Shown here in pieces: positions 20,001-30,500 of a stretch of 64,000 nucleotides of DNA (position 1 is its first letter; every line of letters starts with the position of its first letter). The position numbers and the translations under genes are program-made. This DNA is from Verrucomicrobiaceae bacterium (GTDB taxonomy: Bacteria; Verrucomicrobiota; Verrucomicrobiia; Verrucomicrobiales; Akkermansiaceae). The stretch lies in NCBI GenBank assembly GCA_027486655.1, contig JAIXOR010000055.1:26652-90651 (forward strand), in the 5' to 3' direction. The notes beneath the pieces were generated by a model, which worked only from the letters and a program-made list of their open reading frames with translations, was not told the DNA's origin and did no database searches.

Positions 20001-23000
20001 AGGACCGTCGAGCTGCCGGATCATCGCCACCCCGTTCCCACCGGTCCACACGCCGCCTGACTGGTTGGAACCCCAGCTGCCGTAGGTGCCCACTCCCATG
20101 GTGTGTCCCATTTCATGCAGGGCGACCCGGACGCCGATCATGCCGCCGAAGTCGATCCATCCGCCGTAGCCTGCCTGGGCGGTCGGCACGTTGGGATCGT
20201 AGTTGGCTGTTAGGTGACGGTTAAAGCTGCCATAGCGGTTGTAAACGGCGACCGCTCCATCCATCGCCGCGATGACGGCCGCGCGTTTGTCGGCGGGCCA
20301 GTTTTCGTTTCCTCCGGCAAGCGAGTACGTCGTCGTGGGACTCGTAGGAGGTGTTGTGCCAACGTTCCCGGAAAAGGTCATGCGTCCGCCGGTGACGCTG
20401 GTGATGCCGCTGTAGCCCGGTGAAATGGGAATCACCAAGGTGCCTGTTCCGGATTTCGAAAGCCCTTCATTTCCGGCGAGCGGAGCGGAAACCGTGGCGG
20501 TCACGCCGGGCGCCACATTGATGAGCGGCGAGCCGGTGTTAACGTCCAGATTCAGTGTGCTGCTGCCAGCGAGCGTGTGGTTGGCGTTGGCGAAATTCAG
20601 TCCGCCGATGGTGCGAATGCCGTCGAGGGTGACGGTCACGGCACTGTTCTGCGCGATGGTGGCGGTTTTTCCCGTGCCAATGGCCACCGTGCCGTTCTGC
20701 CAGTTTCCGGCAACGCTCCAGTTGCCATTCGACGGGCTGGTCCAGATACCGGAATCGCCGAGCGTCGTGGTCGCCGAGGCCTCGTCCGAGTATGCGGAAC
20801 TACCGATCGCATTGGCGGCGCGGACTCGATAGTAATAAGTGGTGCCGGCGGAGAGGCCGAGGTCGGTGTGGGAAACCGTCCCGGCAGGTAGAGATGCGAT
20901 CTGGGTGAAGCCGCTGCCGGATGCGAGAGAGCGTTCGACGAAGTAGGAGGTTTCATCCGAGGCGTTGTCGGTCCAAGTCAGCTGGATGGAGCTGGCGGAA
21001 GCGGTGCCGGCCACGAGTCCCGATGGCACGGCGGGTGCGCCCATGGTGACGACCAGGCTGCCAGCGCCGCCGATGAGCGCCGGATGGCTGGTGGCGGTGT
21101 AGGTGCCGGGGGAGAGCGAGTCATTGTTCAGGTAAAGCCGGGCGACGGTTTCGGTGAGGCCGGAGGCGAGGATCAGCTTGCCGGTGCCATTGAGATAGAC
21201 CGAAGCGCCATTCGCCACAGCGCCGGATGCGTTGCGCAGGTCGCAGATGGAGCCCGTGTTTACGGTGAGATTGCCGGACCCCAGCGTGCCTCCGGAACCG
21301 ACGATCAAGGTGCCGCCGCTGACGATGGTGCCGCCGTCGTAGCTGCTAGAAGAATTGATTTCCATGGTTCCGGCTCCGGATTTGACCAGCACGGAAGCCG
21401 ACACCCAGTTGACTTCGGGCCATTGGTCGGAAAGCACGGCACTCACCAGAAGGTCGGTAGCGGCCGCTCCATTGGCGACGTTGAAGCTATGGTTGGCCCC
21501 AGCATCCGCGCGCAGGACAAGATTTCCCGAAATGCTGTTGGAGCTGTCGCCCGAGGAGTAGAAACCGAGAAGCCCGTCGCCATTCCACTGCCAGTTGCCG
21601 GAAATCGAGCTGCCACCGGTCATGACCACGCTCGCGTAAGTGCCGAAGCCAAGGTGGGAGCTGCCCGATGCGTTCACCGAACCCCCGTTGATTGTAAGGC
21701 TTGAAATCGAGTTGTTCCAGCCGAAGCCGGTGCCGTCGCCGCTTGTGAGGGCGAGCATCGCACCGGAATTCACCGTGATAGCTCCATTGATCAATCCATT
21801 ACCGCCGGACGCGCCGCGAAGCTCGAGTGTGCCCTGGTTGACCGTAGTGCCACCGCCATAGGAACTCACCGCCGTGAGCGCTAGTGTGCCTGCGCCTGTC
21901 TTGAGCAGCCCATCGCTGCTGAGAAGCGCGAGGCCGAGCGTGGTAGTGGTGCTGTCTGCCACCGAGATGGAGGAGGAACCCGTGCCGACATCAAGTGTTA
22001 GAGGATTCCCCTGAAGCGCGTGGTTAGCGTTACTGAAGGCGACATGACCGATCGTGCGGCTGGCATCGCCTTGGTTGATCGTGACGCCATTGGAAAGCGC
22101 CACGGTGGCGGTTTGGTCGGCACCATTGGCGATGGCGTTGCCCTGCCAGTTTCCAGAGACCGACCACTCTCCACCCGCGGGATTGATCCAGGTGGATCCC
22201 ACGACCGGAGGCACGGCCGGCAGCGCGGTGAACGAGAATATCGACGTCGCAGATCCGCTTTGCGCCACGATGGCGACGCGCTGCGGCTGTGCCACTGCAG
22301 ACAGGGTGAGTACACCACTTGAGTTGATCGAGTAGCCAATCAGTGCCGGTACGACCGACCACGTCACGGGGGCACCGGAGATGGGGCGGAAATTCTGATC
22401 GCGCACCGTGCCGCTGAAACTCACCGTGGATGTGCCACTGTAGGGAATGGCGGCGGAATACGGGCCGCTCACCTGAGCGAAGGTTGGCGTGGCGGTGTAG
22501 TTGCCGATGGCATTGATCTGCGAGGCCCCGCGATGAGGAGCGGTTGTTGGCAGGGTCGCACTCCAGAAATCCTTGCCGCCGTTGCCGGCGATGACAGTGC
22601 CGGAACTCCGTGCCAGGGAACTGGTTTGCAGGATGAAACCGGCCAGATTTCCGGTCGTGTTGGGACTGACAAAGAGCGGGTCCTGGGTGCGGTTTCCATC
22701 GATCGTCACCGGCCGGGTCACGCCGCCGCTGAAGTTGTTGTTCATGAAAAGTTGCCGCGAAAACTCAGCGCTGCGACCGGCGGCGATGAAGAGATTGTTG
22801 GAAAAGAGGACATAACTCGGGTTGGGCGTCCAATTCACATCCAGCGTTCTGCCCGGGTTGTAGAAGACGTTGTTGTAAATGCGTGTGGAGTTGCGGTTGC
22901 TTGCGAGCACGCGACTTTCGTTCCACGAGATGTTGTAGCGAGCGATCGTCATCGCCCCCGGCGCATCGCCGCCCCAGGTGTATTCCATCAAGAAGCCGCC

Positions 23001-23993
23001 CTCGTTGTCGTGGGTGTAGTTGTATTGGAAAACAGTCGCCCCGGAAACAAAGCCGTCGTTGTCGAACGCCGTGCTGTCGTTGGCATTCAGCCACTTGGTG
23101 TGATGGACGTGGTTGTACTGCCAGAGGCCGTTCACGTGGCGCGTCGGCCATGCGGCGGCGATGTTGTTTCCGTTGTCACTCAGTTGCCCGACGTAGCCGA
23201 CTTCGTTGTGTTCGACGAGTTCGTTGTCGGTGCCGAGCATCAGAATACCGTCGCCGGAGGTGGAGATGACCGTGTTGCCGCGCGCGATGACGTTCGGGCT
23301 GCAATTCGCGTAGTTCATCCCGCCGCCCATGTATTCCGCTTCGGCGTTGAACGCGATGCCCTGACCGTAAATCGTTTTCACCGTGTTCCCTTGGATCAGC
23401 ACTCCGTCGGCTTTGCCCGGCTCGTTGATCCAAAAGAAAATGCCGCCATTGTTCCGTCCACCGTCGTTGACGTTCTTGATACCACGGACATCGTGAACGT
23501 CGTTGTTGAGCAGGTTGATACCCCGCATCGTGCCGCTGCCCGACCAATCCACGCGGATGCCCGAACGGCTGCTGTCATTGCTGGCCGGGTTGGTGACCTC
23601 GAAGCCGTCGATGGTCCAATAGCTCTGCGAGGAAAGGGTGATCACCGCCCAGTTTCCATTGCCGTTGATGAGCGGTTTCGCGCCGGTGCCGTAGGCTCCC
23701 AGCGTGATTTGTGACGTGCTGTTGCCCGAGCCTTGCGGACTCAGCGTGCCGACCCAAGTGCCGCCGCGTTTGAAGAGCACCTTGTCGCCAGGTTGGAACA
23801 CGGTGGCGTTCACCTTGCCGAGGCTTTGCCACGGCGCTGCCATGCTGGTGCCGATGTTCGAGTCGTTGCCAGCAGGATCGATGTAGTAATCAGCGGCCAC
23901 CAAGCTCTCCACTGCTGACAAAACGATGGCTAGATTCAAAACGAGTCGGGGCAAATTGATGCGAAAAAACGAGGGGAAATTGAAATCGGGCAT
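17004..23993 (-). CDS. Giant secreted multidomain protein: parallel beta-helix N-terminus, PATR repeats, FN3 and HExxH peptidase-like domain, C-terminal FSYTRR-type domain
   Basis: Start MPDFNFPSFFRINLPRLVLNLAIVLSAVESLVAADYYIDPAGNDSN chosen because the tracked 24134 start reads through the regulatory element. FN3: PSGLVAGTASASSIQLTWTDNASDETSYFVERS; peptidase motif VALHEMGHTMG. Confidence 0.9.
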   Translation of the reverse strand: MPDFNFPSFFRINLPRLVLNLAIVLSAVESLVAADYYIDPAGNDSNIGTSMAAPWQSLGKVNATVFQPGDKVLFKRGGTWVGTLSPQGSGNSTSQITLGAYGTGAKPLINGNGNWAVITLSSQSYWTIDGFEVTNPASNDSSRSGIRVDWSGSGTMRGINLLNNDVHDVRGIKNVNDGGRNNGGIFFWINEPGKADGVLIQGNTVKTIYGQGIAFNAEAEYMGGGMNYANCSPNVIARGNTVISTSGDGILMLGTDNELVEHNEVGYVGQLSDNGNNIAAAWPTRHVNGLWQYNHVHHTKWLNANDSTAFDNDGFVSGATVFQYNYTHDNEGGFLMEYTWGGDAPGAMTIARYNISWNESRVLASNRNSTRIYNNVFYNPGRTLDVNWTPNPSYVLFSNNLFIAAGRSAEFSRQLFMNNNFSGGVTRPVTIDGNRTQDPLFVSPNTTGNLAGFILQTSSLARSSGTVIAGNGGKDFWSATLPTTAPHRGASQINAIGNYTATPTFAQVSGPYSAAIPYSGTSTVSFSGTVRDQNFRPISGAPVTWSVVPALIGYSINSSGVLTLSAVAQPQRVAIVAQSGSATSIFSFTALPAVPPVVGSTWINPAGGEWSVSGNWQGNAIANGADQTATVALSNGVTINQGDASRTIGHVAFSNANHALQGNPLTLDVGTGSSSISVADSTTTTLGLALLSSDGLLKTGAGTLALTAVSSYGGGTTVNQGTLELRGASGGNGLINGAITVNSGAMLALTSGDGTGFGWNNSISSLTINGGSVNASGSSHLGFGTYASVVMTGGSSISGNWQWNGDGLLGFYSSGDSSNSISGNLVLRADAGANHSFNVANGAAATDLLVSAVLSDQWPEVNWVSASVLVKSGAGTMEINSSSSYDGGTIVSGGTLIVGSGGTLGSGNLTVNTGSICDLRNASGAVANGASVYLNGTGKLILASGLTETVARLYLNNDSLSPGTYTATSHPALIGGAGSLVVTMGAPAVPSGLVAGTASASSIQLTWTDNASDETSYFVERSLASGSGFTQIASLPAGTVSHTDLGLSAGTTYYYRVRAANAIGSSAYSDEASATTTLGDSGIWTSPSNGNWSVAGNWQNGTVAIGTGKTATIAQNSAVTVTLDGIRTIGGLNFANANHTLAGSSTLNLDVNTGSPLINVAPGVTATVSAPLAGNEGLSKSGTGTLVIPISPGYSGITSVTGGRMTFSGNVGTTPPTSPTTTYSLAGGNENWPADKRAAVIAAMDGAVAVYNRYGSFNRHLTANYDPNVPTAQAGYGGWIDFGGMIGVRVALHEMGHTMGVGTYGSWGSNQSGGVWTGGNGVAMIRQLDGPSATIGCDGIHFWPYGLNYDDESGAVQFMRHVKIVSAMRQDMGIVSSSELHGYDGNFDIASGAELEFSGNSVQLNGVVSGGGHLLHSGSGTLILAANNTHTGGTAVNGGKLVLFANSGTGCLRGALTVNAGATVETTGDGTGLGWLDQISSVVINGGTLTSSGISHIWNIPGGITMSGGTLQSNNGTSNPNGPQLEWNRSSVTTLASADTATIGGRIRIRGDAGYTAVSFNVADGAAATDLLVSAAITEASPVLGITKSGAGKLTLTGSNNQSGATTVNAGTLVAETAGTLGSGNLIVGTGATCEIRNTAGAIADTALFFLTGTGKLTLASGVAETVRQLFNNGVMQPAGTYTSASSFITGSGSLIVTEGAVLGNGVWTSLTNGNWSTAGNWQNSMVADGADATATFAQATGVTVTLDGNRTLGGLSFANSDYTLTGNTLTLATTLGSSNLQVSGSGVTATIGSSIAGSSTLTKIGSGTLKLTNINSHIGGTAVNEGTLELAGASGGNSLVSGHVTVNSGGVIALSGGDGTGFGWNNPISSLTINGGAVNASGSSHLGFGAYATVALNQGGAIAGNWQWNGDGLLGFTSSGDATNTISGLLNLRSDAGANHTFNVADGAASVDLQINANLSDQYPEVWWLAASNLIKTGAGNAVLAGSNSHDGVTDIVGGMLTAAHSSALGAGGWSGANMTWIRNGSTLALQGGISLGEHLHLLGSGVDGQGALRSLSGNNALTLTYGGSGSGPGFCFDGNTTIGVDAGTLTVTGFYEDAGSFGLTKVGNGTLHINSTNTYTGPTTVNVGTLRLGNGSNNANLANAADVVVASGATLHLDYTGTDTIDELWLGGVAKSPGVYSSTNSAGFITGTGTLTVANGPVSDYDAWKSANNLTGGLDDDDDQDGFTNFSEYAFGLNPKNGTALTPYLSYPSAGTGMFTYARRKSSLSGLVFKIWTTTSLTNWTEDSAAIQTITGTSGDTETVQVTLSPVLPASRRLFVRITAQSP

Positions 23994-24067
23994 GGGGCAG
24001 GGTCTTTTGTAAGATCGGCGCAAAAGGGAAATTTGATCAGACTTAACAATGAAATGGATTCGACAGC

Positions 24068-24088
24068 TACCCGTTAAAATGTGCGGGG
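24068..24088 (-). promoter_or_regulatory. Conserved ACATTTTAACGGGTA element, copy 3
   Basis: Minus strand CCCCGCACATTTTAACGGGTA; 75 nt before ATG 23993. Confidence 0.77.
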
Positions 24089-24174
24089 TGCTCGTTTTGG
24101 CCTGCCTGGGATTCAGTTTAAAGGATACAAGCAATTCCCTTCAGCGACCACATCCCATGCAGGCGCACTTTGTT

Positions 24175-24200
24175 GTGGAGGAGGTGTCGAACTCCTCCAC
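24175..24200. repeat. Hairpin GTGGAGGAG-N8-CTCCTCCAC
   Basis: Perfect 9-bp inverted repeat ending 5 nt before element copy 4. Confidence 0.65.
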
Positions 24201-24205
24201 GCAGA

Positions 24206-24230
24206 CCCCGCACATTTTAACGGGTATGCA
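24206..24230 (+). promoter_or_regulatory. Conserved ACATTTTAACGGGTA element, copy 4
   Basis: CCCCGCACATTTTAACGGGTATGCA; 74 nt before ATG 24300; head-to-head with copy 3. Confidence 0.77.
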
Positions 24231-24299
24231 GATCGGTAGCTCTCGATAGAGTCCGGCTTGATTCCGACTCTAATTTTCACTCGAAAACCCACAGAAGCA

Positions 24300-27296
24300 A
24301 TGAAATCTCACCTCAGTTCCTTCTTTCGATTCTTTACTCTCTTGACCTGTGCCAGCATCGCTTTCGCAGGTTCAGCCCATGCAGCGGACTTTACATGGGA
24401 CGGCGGCACTGGCAATTGGAACGCCACCAACTGGAACGGCGGCACCGCAAGCGGTCCCGTCACTGCGGGCAACACCGCCACCATCAACAGCGGCAACGTA
24501 ACTGCGAACGTGGGCGGCCCCGGCAATGTGGACTCGATCACGCTGGGCAGTGGTGCCCAGTTAAATCTTTACAATGGCGACGGCGGCATCTACGCTTATG
24601 GCTATTTTCCCAATCTCGTTTTGCAGGGAGGAACCGTCAACGGCGGCTCCGCCACCTACCATGCTTACGGGGCTTCGATATTCGGTAACGTTACGGTCAG
24701 CGGATCCGCCGCCTCGACGATCACCGGTGCTTCGTGGTTCAACATGAATCCGATCACGACCTTTGCCGTGGCCGACGCCACGAGCAACTCCGACTCGGAT
24801 CTCCTCGTCACCACCAGTCTGCGCGCCTTGCCGAATAGCGGGAACGACTGGGCTTACGGCGTTGCCAAGCTCATCAAGGAAGGCGCGGGAACGATGGAAG
24901 TCACCCAACACAGCTACTTCAGGGGCGGGCTGGATCTCAATGCAGGCACGCTCAAGCTTTCCGGAGGCAATAGCGGCTATGGTTTCTTCGACGGGACGGT
25001 CAATGTCAATTCCGGCACGACGCTCTCCATCAGCAGTGATGGCACCGGCTTAGGCTGGCAAAGCGGATGGAAGCCCGCCGCAGTCAACATCGTCGGCGGC
25101 ACAATTACCACCGCAGGCACGAGCCACGTCTGGGGAATCTCAGGTGGCGTCAACATGACCGGCGGCGCTCTACAGAGCAACAATGGGGTGAGTGATTCCA
25201 ACGGGCCGCAATTGGAGTGGAACCAGACGTCTGTAACCACCAACGCGAGCGCTGACACCGCAAGCATCGGCGGTCGCATCCGCATCCGCTCGGACGGAGG
25301 ATACGCCGGCATTGCATTCAACGTGGACGATGGTGCAGCCGCGACCGACCTGCTGGTCAGCGCCGCAGTGACCGAAGCCTCCGGTGGTCGCAGTATCACG
25401 AAGTCCGGAGCAGGCACCATGGAGCTCTCTGGAGCCAATTCCTACACCGGAGCCACTACGGTGAACGCCGGCACGCTAGTGCTCTCGGGATCGAGTTCCT
25501 CCAGCGGCAGCGTTGCCGTGAATGCCACCGGCACCCTGGCGCTTTCCGCGCCCATCCTCGACGATGCCGCCAGCGTGGTCATCGCCAACGGCGCCGCCAT
25601 GGCTCTCAACTTCACCGGCAGCGATACGGTCGGCAGTCTCGATATCGACGGCAGTGGACCGCTGCCCGCGGGTTCTTACAACAGCACTACCCACCCCGGC
25701 CTCTTGAGCGGCACCGGCTCGCTGGTCATTCTCGGCGCAAACGGCACCTGGACCTCGCTGGCGGATGGAAACTGGAGTGGCGCCGCCAACTGGGCCTCCA
25801 GCGCCGTCGCGACCGGCTACGACGCGACCGCCACCTTCAACGCCGCGACCGGTGCCACCGTCACTCTGGATACCAACCGCATCATCGGCAAGCTCGCCTT
25901 CGATGTCTCGGATTACATCCTCGCCGGCACGAACACTCTGACACTCCAAGGTGCCTCCACCCCGACCATCAGTGTCGGTGCGGGCCGCAGCGCCACCCTT
26001 TCCAACAATCTCGGTGGCAACCAGGGCTTGGAGAAGACCGGCAGCGGTTCGCTCGTCCTCAGCGGCGTCAAATCCTACACCGGCGGCACCACTGTCACCG
26101 GTGGCACGCTGGAACTCAGCTCCACCAGCTTCGATCAAGCCGCCATCAACGGTTCGGTGACCGTGAACAGCGGTGCCACGTTGAAGCTCACCGGCTACGA
26201 GTTCTCCGGCCTTGGGCGCGTCGGCTCGACGGTGTCCTACCTCGCGGTGGACGGCGGCACGGTCAACAACACCATCAACTCCTTCGTGAGCGGAGCCTCG
26301 GTGGATCTGACCGCCGCCACCCTGGGCGGCGGCACCTACCACGTCATCAACAGCGGCTTCAACGCACTGAGCAGCGCCACCGCTTCCACCATTTCGAGCA
26401 ATCTCCTGATTCGCGTCGATTACGGATCATCCAATTTGAACCTGTTCATTGATGACGGTGCCGCCGCCACCGATCTGCTCATCACCGGCAACATCGGCAG
26501 TGTCTTCTCGGCGGGTGTCAACAAGAACGGCCCCGGCAAGCTGGTGCTTTCCGGCACCAACACTTACTCAGGCAACACCGTGGTCAATGACGGCGAGCTT
26601 GAAGTGACCTCCACCCTTCGTTTCTACCCGACCGCCAACGGAACCAACAATTTCGTTTCTTCCTCCGGTGCAGGCTCCCTGACCTTCACCGGCACCGTCG
26701 AGCTCGACTTGAGCGCGGCGAACACCACCAACGGCAATCTCTGGAACCTATTCAACCTCGGCAGCTTCGCCGTGGCTCCCAGCCTTTCGGGCATCGGCGG
26801 CGTCTCCAGCACCACCCTCGGAGCCTTCAACGAGGTTTCCTCCGGCACTTGGGAACTCCCTGTCACCAATGCCAAATGGGTCTTCACCGAAGCCGATGGC
26901 AATCTCGCCTACGTCGTCACCGCCACCGATTATGACAACTGGGCAAGCGCCAACGGCGTGACCGGCGGGGGAAATGACGACTCAGATTCAGACGGCCTCA
27001 CCAACCACGAGGAATACGCCTTCGGCCTCGATCCCACAGGCGCCTCTTCTGTCAACGCCATCGCCGTCGCGCTCGACAAGACCACCGGCACCTTCAGCTA
27101 CACCCGCCGCACCCAGTCGCTCACCGGCCTGGCGTATTCCGTATGGTATTCCACCGACCTCTCGACCTGGGCCAAGGACACCGGGGCCGTCGAAGGCACT
27201 CCGGTAGTGACCGGCGAGGTTGAAACGGTCCCCGTCACGCTCGGCGGAGCGCTCCTGAGCAACTCCAAACTCTTCATCCAAGTCCGCGCCGAGTAA
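24300..27296 (+). CDS. PATR repeat protein with C-terminal FSYTRR-type domain
   Basis: MKSHLSSFFRFFTLLTCASIAFAGSAHAADFTWDGGTGNWNATNW; PATR repeats; C-term DYDNWASANGVTGGGNDDSDSDGLTNHEEYAFGLDP..FIQVRAE. Confidence 0.93.
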   Translation: MKSHLSSFFRFFTLLTCASIAFAGSAHAADFTWDGGTGNWNATNWNGGTASGPVTAGNTATINSGNVTANVGGPGNVDSITLGSGAQLNLYNGDGGIYAYGYFPNLVLQGGTVNGGSATYHAYGASIFGNVTVSGSAASTITGASWFNMNPITTFAVADATSNSDSDLLVTTSLRALPNSGNDWAYGVAKLIKEGAGTMEVTQHSYFRGGLDLNAGTLKLSGGNSGYGFFDGTVNVNSGTTLSISSDGTGLGWQSGWKPAAVNIVGGTITTAGTSHVWGISGGVNMTGGALQSNNGVSDSNGPQLEWNQTSVTTNASADTASIGGRIRIRSDGGYAGIAFNVDDGAAATDLLVSAAVTEASGGRSITKSGAGTMELSGANSYTGATTVNAGTLVLSGSSSSSGSVAVNATGTLALSAPILDDAASVVIANGAAMALNFTGSDTVGSLDIDGSGPLPAGSYNSTTHPGLLSGTGSLVILGANGTWTSLADGNWSGAANWASSAVATGYDATATFNAATGATVTLDTNRIIGKLAFDVSDYILAGTNTLTLQGASTPTISVGAGRSATLSNNLGGNQGLEKTGSGSLVLSGVKSYTGGTTVTGGTLELSSTSFDQAAINGSVTVNSGATLKLTGYEFSGLGRVGSTVSYLAVDGGTVNNTINSFVSGASVDLTAATLGGGTYHVINSGFNALSSATASTISSNLLIRVDYGSSNLNLFIDDGAAATDLLITGNIGSVFSAGVNKNGPGKLVLSGTNTYSGNTVVNDGELEVTSTLRFYPTANGTNNFVSSSGAGSLTFTGTVELDLSAANTTNGNLWNLFNLGSFAVAPSLSGIGGVSSTTLGAFNEVSSGTWELPVTNAKWVFTEADGNLAYVVTATDYDNWASANGVTGGGNDDSDSDGLTNHEEYAFGLDPTGASSVNAIAVALDKTTGTFSYTRRTQSLTGLAYSVWYSTDLSTWAKDTGAVEGTPVVTGEVETVPVTLGGALLSNSKLFIQVRAE

Positions 27297-27580
27297 CGAG
27301 CGGTCGGCGATCGAAGTCGCAGCGTTCCGGCTCAACCTGGGGCGGAACTCAGTCGATTCTAACGGGTGCAAACCGGAATTCGAAAGGTCCGTGACCGTAA
27401 CGCATTCACCCAATCAGGTGACAAGTCTGACCTCGCCGAAATCGAACCCCATCCTCATTGGATAGCATGGTGAACGCGTGATCGACTCCCCACTGCAGGA
27501 TTCGCCGCATCCGTTGTTCCAGCATCCAAGCGCATCCCAGCGTCAGAAAAATCCAAGTAAAAATCCAACTCCAAAAACCT

Positions 27581-30500
27581 GTGAAATCCAAATCCAATCC
27601 GTTCCTTCGTGCCCTCGCATTCACCGCCTCCATGGCCGTCACCATGGGGTCGATCGCACATGCCAACCAATACCAATGGGGCGGCGCCACCAGCACCGAC
27701 TGGGCAACCGCAGGCAACTGGTCAACTGGAGCGAACCTCACCGCGGGGCCTGCCCCCACGGGCGCGTCGTTCTCCCATCGGCTCAATGTATACAACGCTG
27801 CCAACAACAAGCTGATTTATAGCTCAAGCCTTGGCACCACGACCTACGCGAATACCAATACAGCCTCCGCAGCAGGAGGTGGACGTGGCTTGGTCATCGG
27901 CAGCGGCATTAACGGCGAGATGGAAATCACCGGTGGCACATTCTCCACACTGGGTGCCGTCTCACCGGACATCATCGGAAACGGCGATGGAAAAATCGGC
28001 ACTCTCGTCGTCAGCGGAGGCTCCTACATCGGCACCAATGCGGGAACATGGATGAATATCGGCGGAGCCATCGGCTCGGGACGGGTTTCGAATCTCACAG
28101 TCAGCGGCAGCGGCACCGCCACGCTCTCGACGCTCAACCTCAATGGCGTCACCATCAACGTGAACCTCAACGGAGGAACCCTCGAACTGAACGGTTTCAC
28201 CAACACCTCGATTGTCACCGCCGGCAAGATCCGCCTCAACAGCGGCACGCTCAAGGCCCGCCAGAACAACGCCGCGTTCATCGCGGCCCATCCGAACCTT
28301 GAAACCCTCGTCCAATCCGGCGGCGCGGTGATCGACACCAATGGCTTCGACGTCGGCATCGCCGAACCTCTCCTCCAAGACGCGGCATCCACCGGCGGCG
28401 GCCTCACCAAAAACAGCGCCGGCCTGCTCACGCTCACTGAACCCGCCACGACCACCGGTCCGACCGATATCAATGCGGGCGGTCTCTCGGTGAAAGCCGG
28501 AGCCGCATCGTGGGCTCCCTCGTCATTCAGCCACTCGGGCGACAAGTTGGATTTCAATCTCGGAGTTTTCAGCACATCCAACCCGGTCGTCATCAATACC
28601 GGAGCGCTGACAGTGGATTCCGCCATCACGGTGAATGTCACGGGCTCCAATTTCCAGATCGGCCAGATCCCGTTGATCAACTACACATCCAAATCCATCA
28701 CCGGATCGCTCACCCTCAACACCGCCACACTTCCAGTCGGAGTGATAGCGACGCTGGAAGACAACGGTATGGGTCAGATCTATCTCAACGTCACTCAGGC
28801 GGCTTCGATCTTCAACTGGTCAGGTGCCACGGCCACGCCCGGTAACGGCGACTGGGACACCAGCAGCCTGAACTGGAACACGTTCACCACCGCCTACTCC
28901 ACTGCCAACAGCCAGATCGCCAACTTCCCGGACATTGCGGGTGGAGGAACCGTCAGTCTCACGGCATCCTTCTCGCCACTGGTCCTGAACATCAGCAACA
29001 ACAGCGGCAATCCCTACGTCTTCGGCGGCGCGGGCAAACTCACCGGAAGCACCCCCATCAACAAGACCGGCACCGGACGTGCAACCTTCGCGGGTTCCTC
29101 GCACGATCACAGTGGTGCCACGACCATCTCCGCGGGAGCTATCGTCAAGCGAGCTGCCGATGGCTCCACCGGCAGTATCTCGGTGACTACCAACGGTGCA
29201 TCGTTCGCTCTAGATGGCACTCTCGGCGACATGAGCGATGGCGCCGGACAAACGCTTTACATCGCGGGGGCAGGCATCGCCGCCACTGGCTATTTCGATA
29301 CTCCTGCTTCGTCCCAGGCCTACCGAGGCGCGCTTCAGTCAACCGTCGGGTCGAATACCTGGGCCGGTGACATCGTTCTTACCTCCACCGCAACCGGCAA
29401 CACCACGATCAACCGCATCGGCGTCCAGCCCGGAGCGGACCTCACGCTCACCGGAACCATCTCCGAGAATATCGCGGGCACCTCACTGCTCTTCCGCGGC
29501 GGCTCTAGCGGAGACAACATCACTCTGTCCGGGGCGGGTACCTATTCCTACACCAATGAAACCCAGATGTATTCGGACGGTGGCACGATTATTCTGGGAG
29601 GCAACAACAAGCTGCCCACCGCCAAACTCCTCAACCTGACCTTCGGTGGAGCCACCGTGTTCGACCTGAATGCCCACAACCAGGAACTTTCGGCGGTCTA
29701 TGGAGGCGCTTACGGTACCGGGGCCACGATTACGAACCATGGAGCCACTCCCTCCATCCTGACTGTAGCTCCACCGGTGGCCACCAGCTACACGAGCAAT
29801 GCGTTCATCACCGATGGATCGAGTACCGTTTCCATCGTCAAAAACGGCGCGGGCACCCAGATTCTGGGATACACCAACTCCTACACCGGAACCACCACGG
29901 TCAACGACGGCACTCTCCTCATCAACGCCGACCAATCCGGTGCCACCGGCGCGGTGCAAGTGAACGGCGGCGTCCTCGGAGGCACCGGAACCATCGGCGG
30001 CACCGTCACAGTCGGCGCGCTCGGCACCATCGCACCCGGCGTCACGCTTGGAACCCTGACCGTGAATTCAGCGGATCTCGCGGCCGGAGGCACCCTCGCC
30101 ATCGGTCTCAATGACGCGGGCACTCCCACAGCCGACCAACTCGTGGTCACCAACAACCTCGACGTCAACGGCGCGAAACTCAATCTCAGCGTGACCGGCA
30201 CGCTTTCCGCCACGAGCTACGTCATTGCCACCGCCGCAGCCATCAATGGCACCATTGCCACGGCAAATGTCACCGGACTGCCTTCCGGATACACGCTGGT
30301 CCAGACGCCCACCGAGATCCGTCTCGACCAGTCACCGGCGTCCGATTACGACAACTGGGTGACCGCCAACGGCGTGACCGGAGGAGAGAATAATGACGAC
30401 GATTCGGACGGCCTCACCAATCATGAGGAATACTCCTTCGGCCTCGATCCCACCGGCGGCTCCTCCGTCAATCCGATCGCTGTCCCGCTCAACAAAAGCA

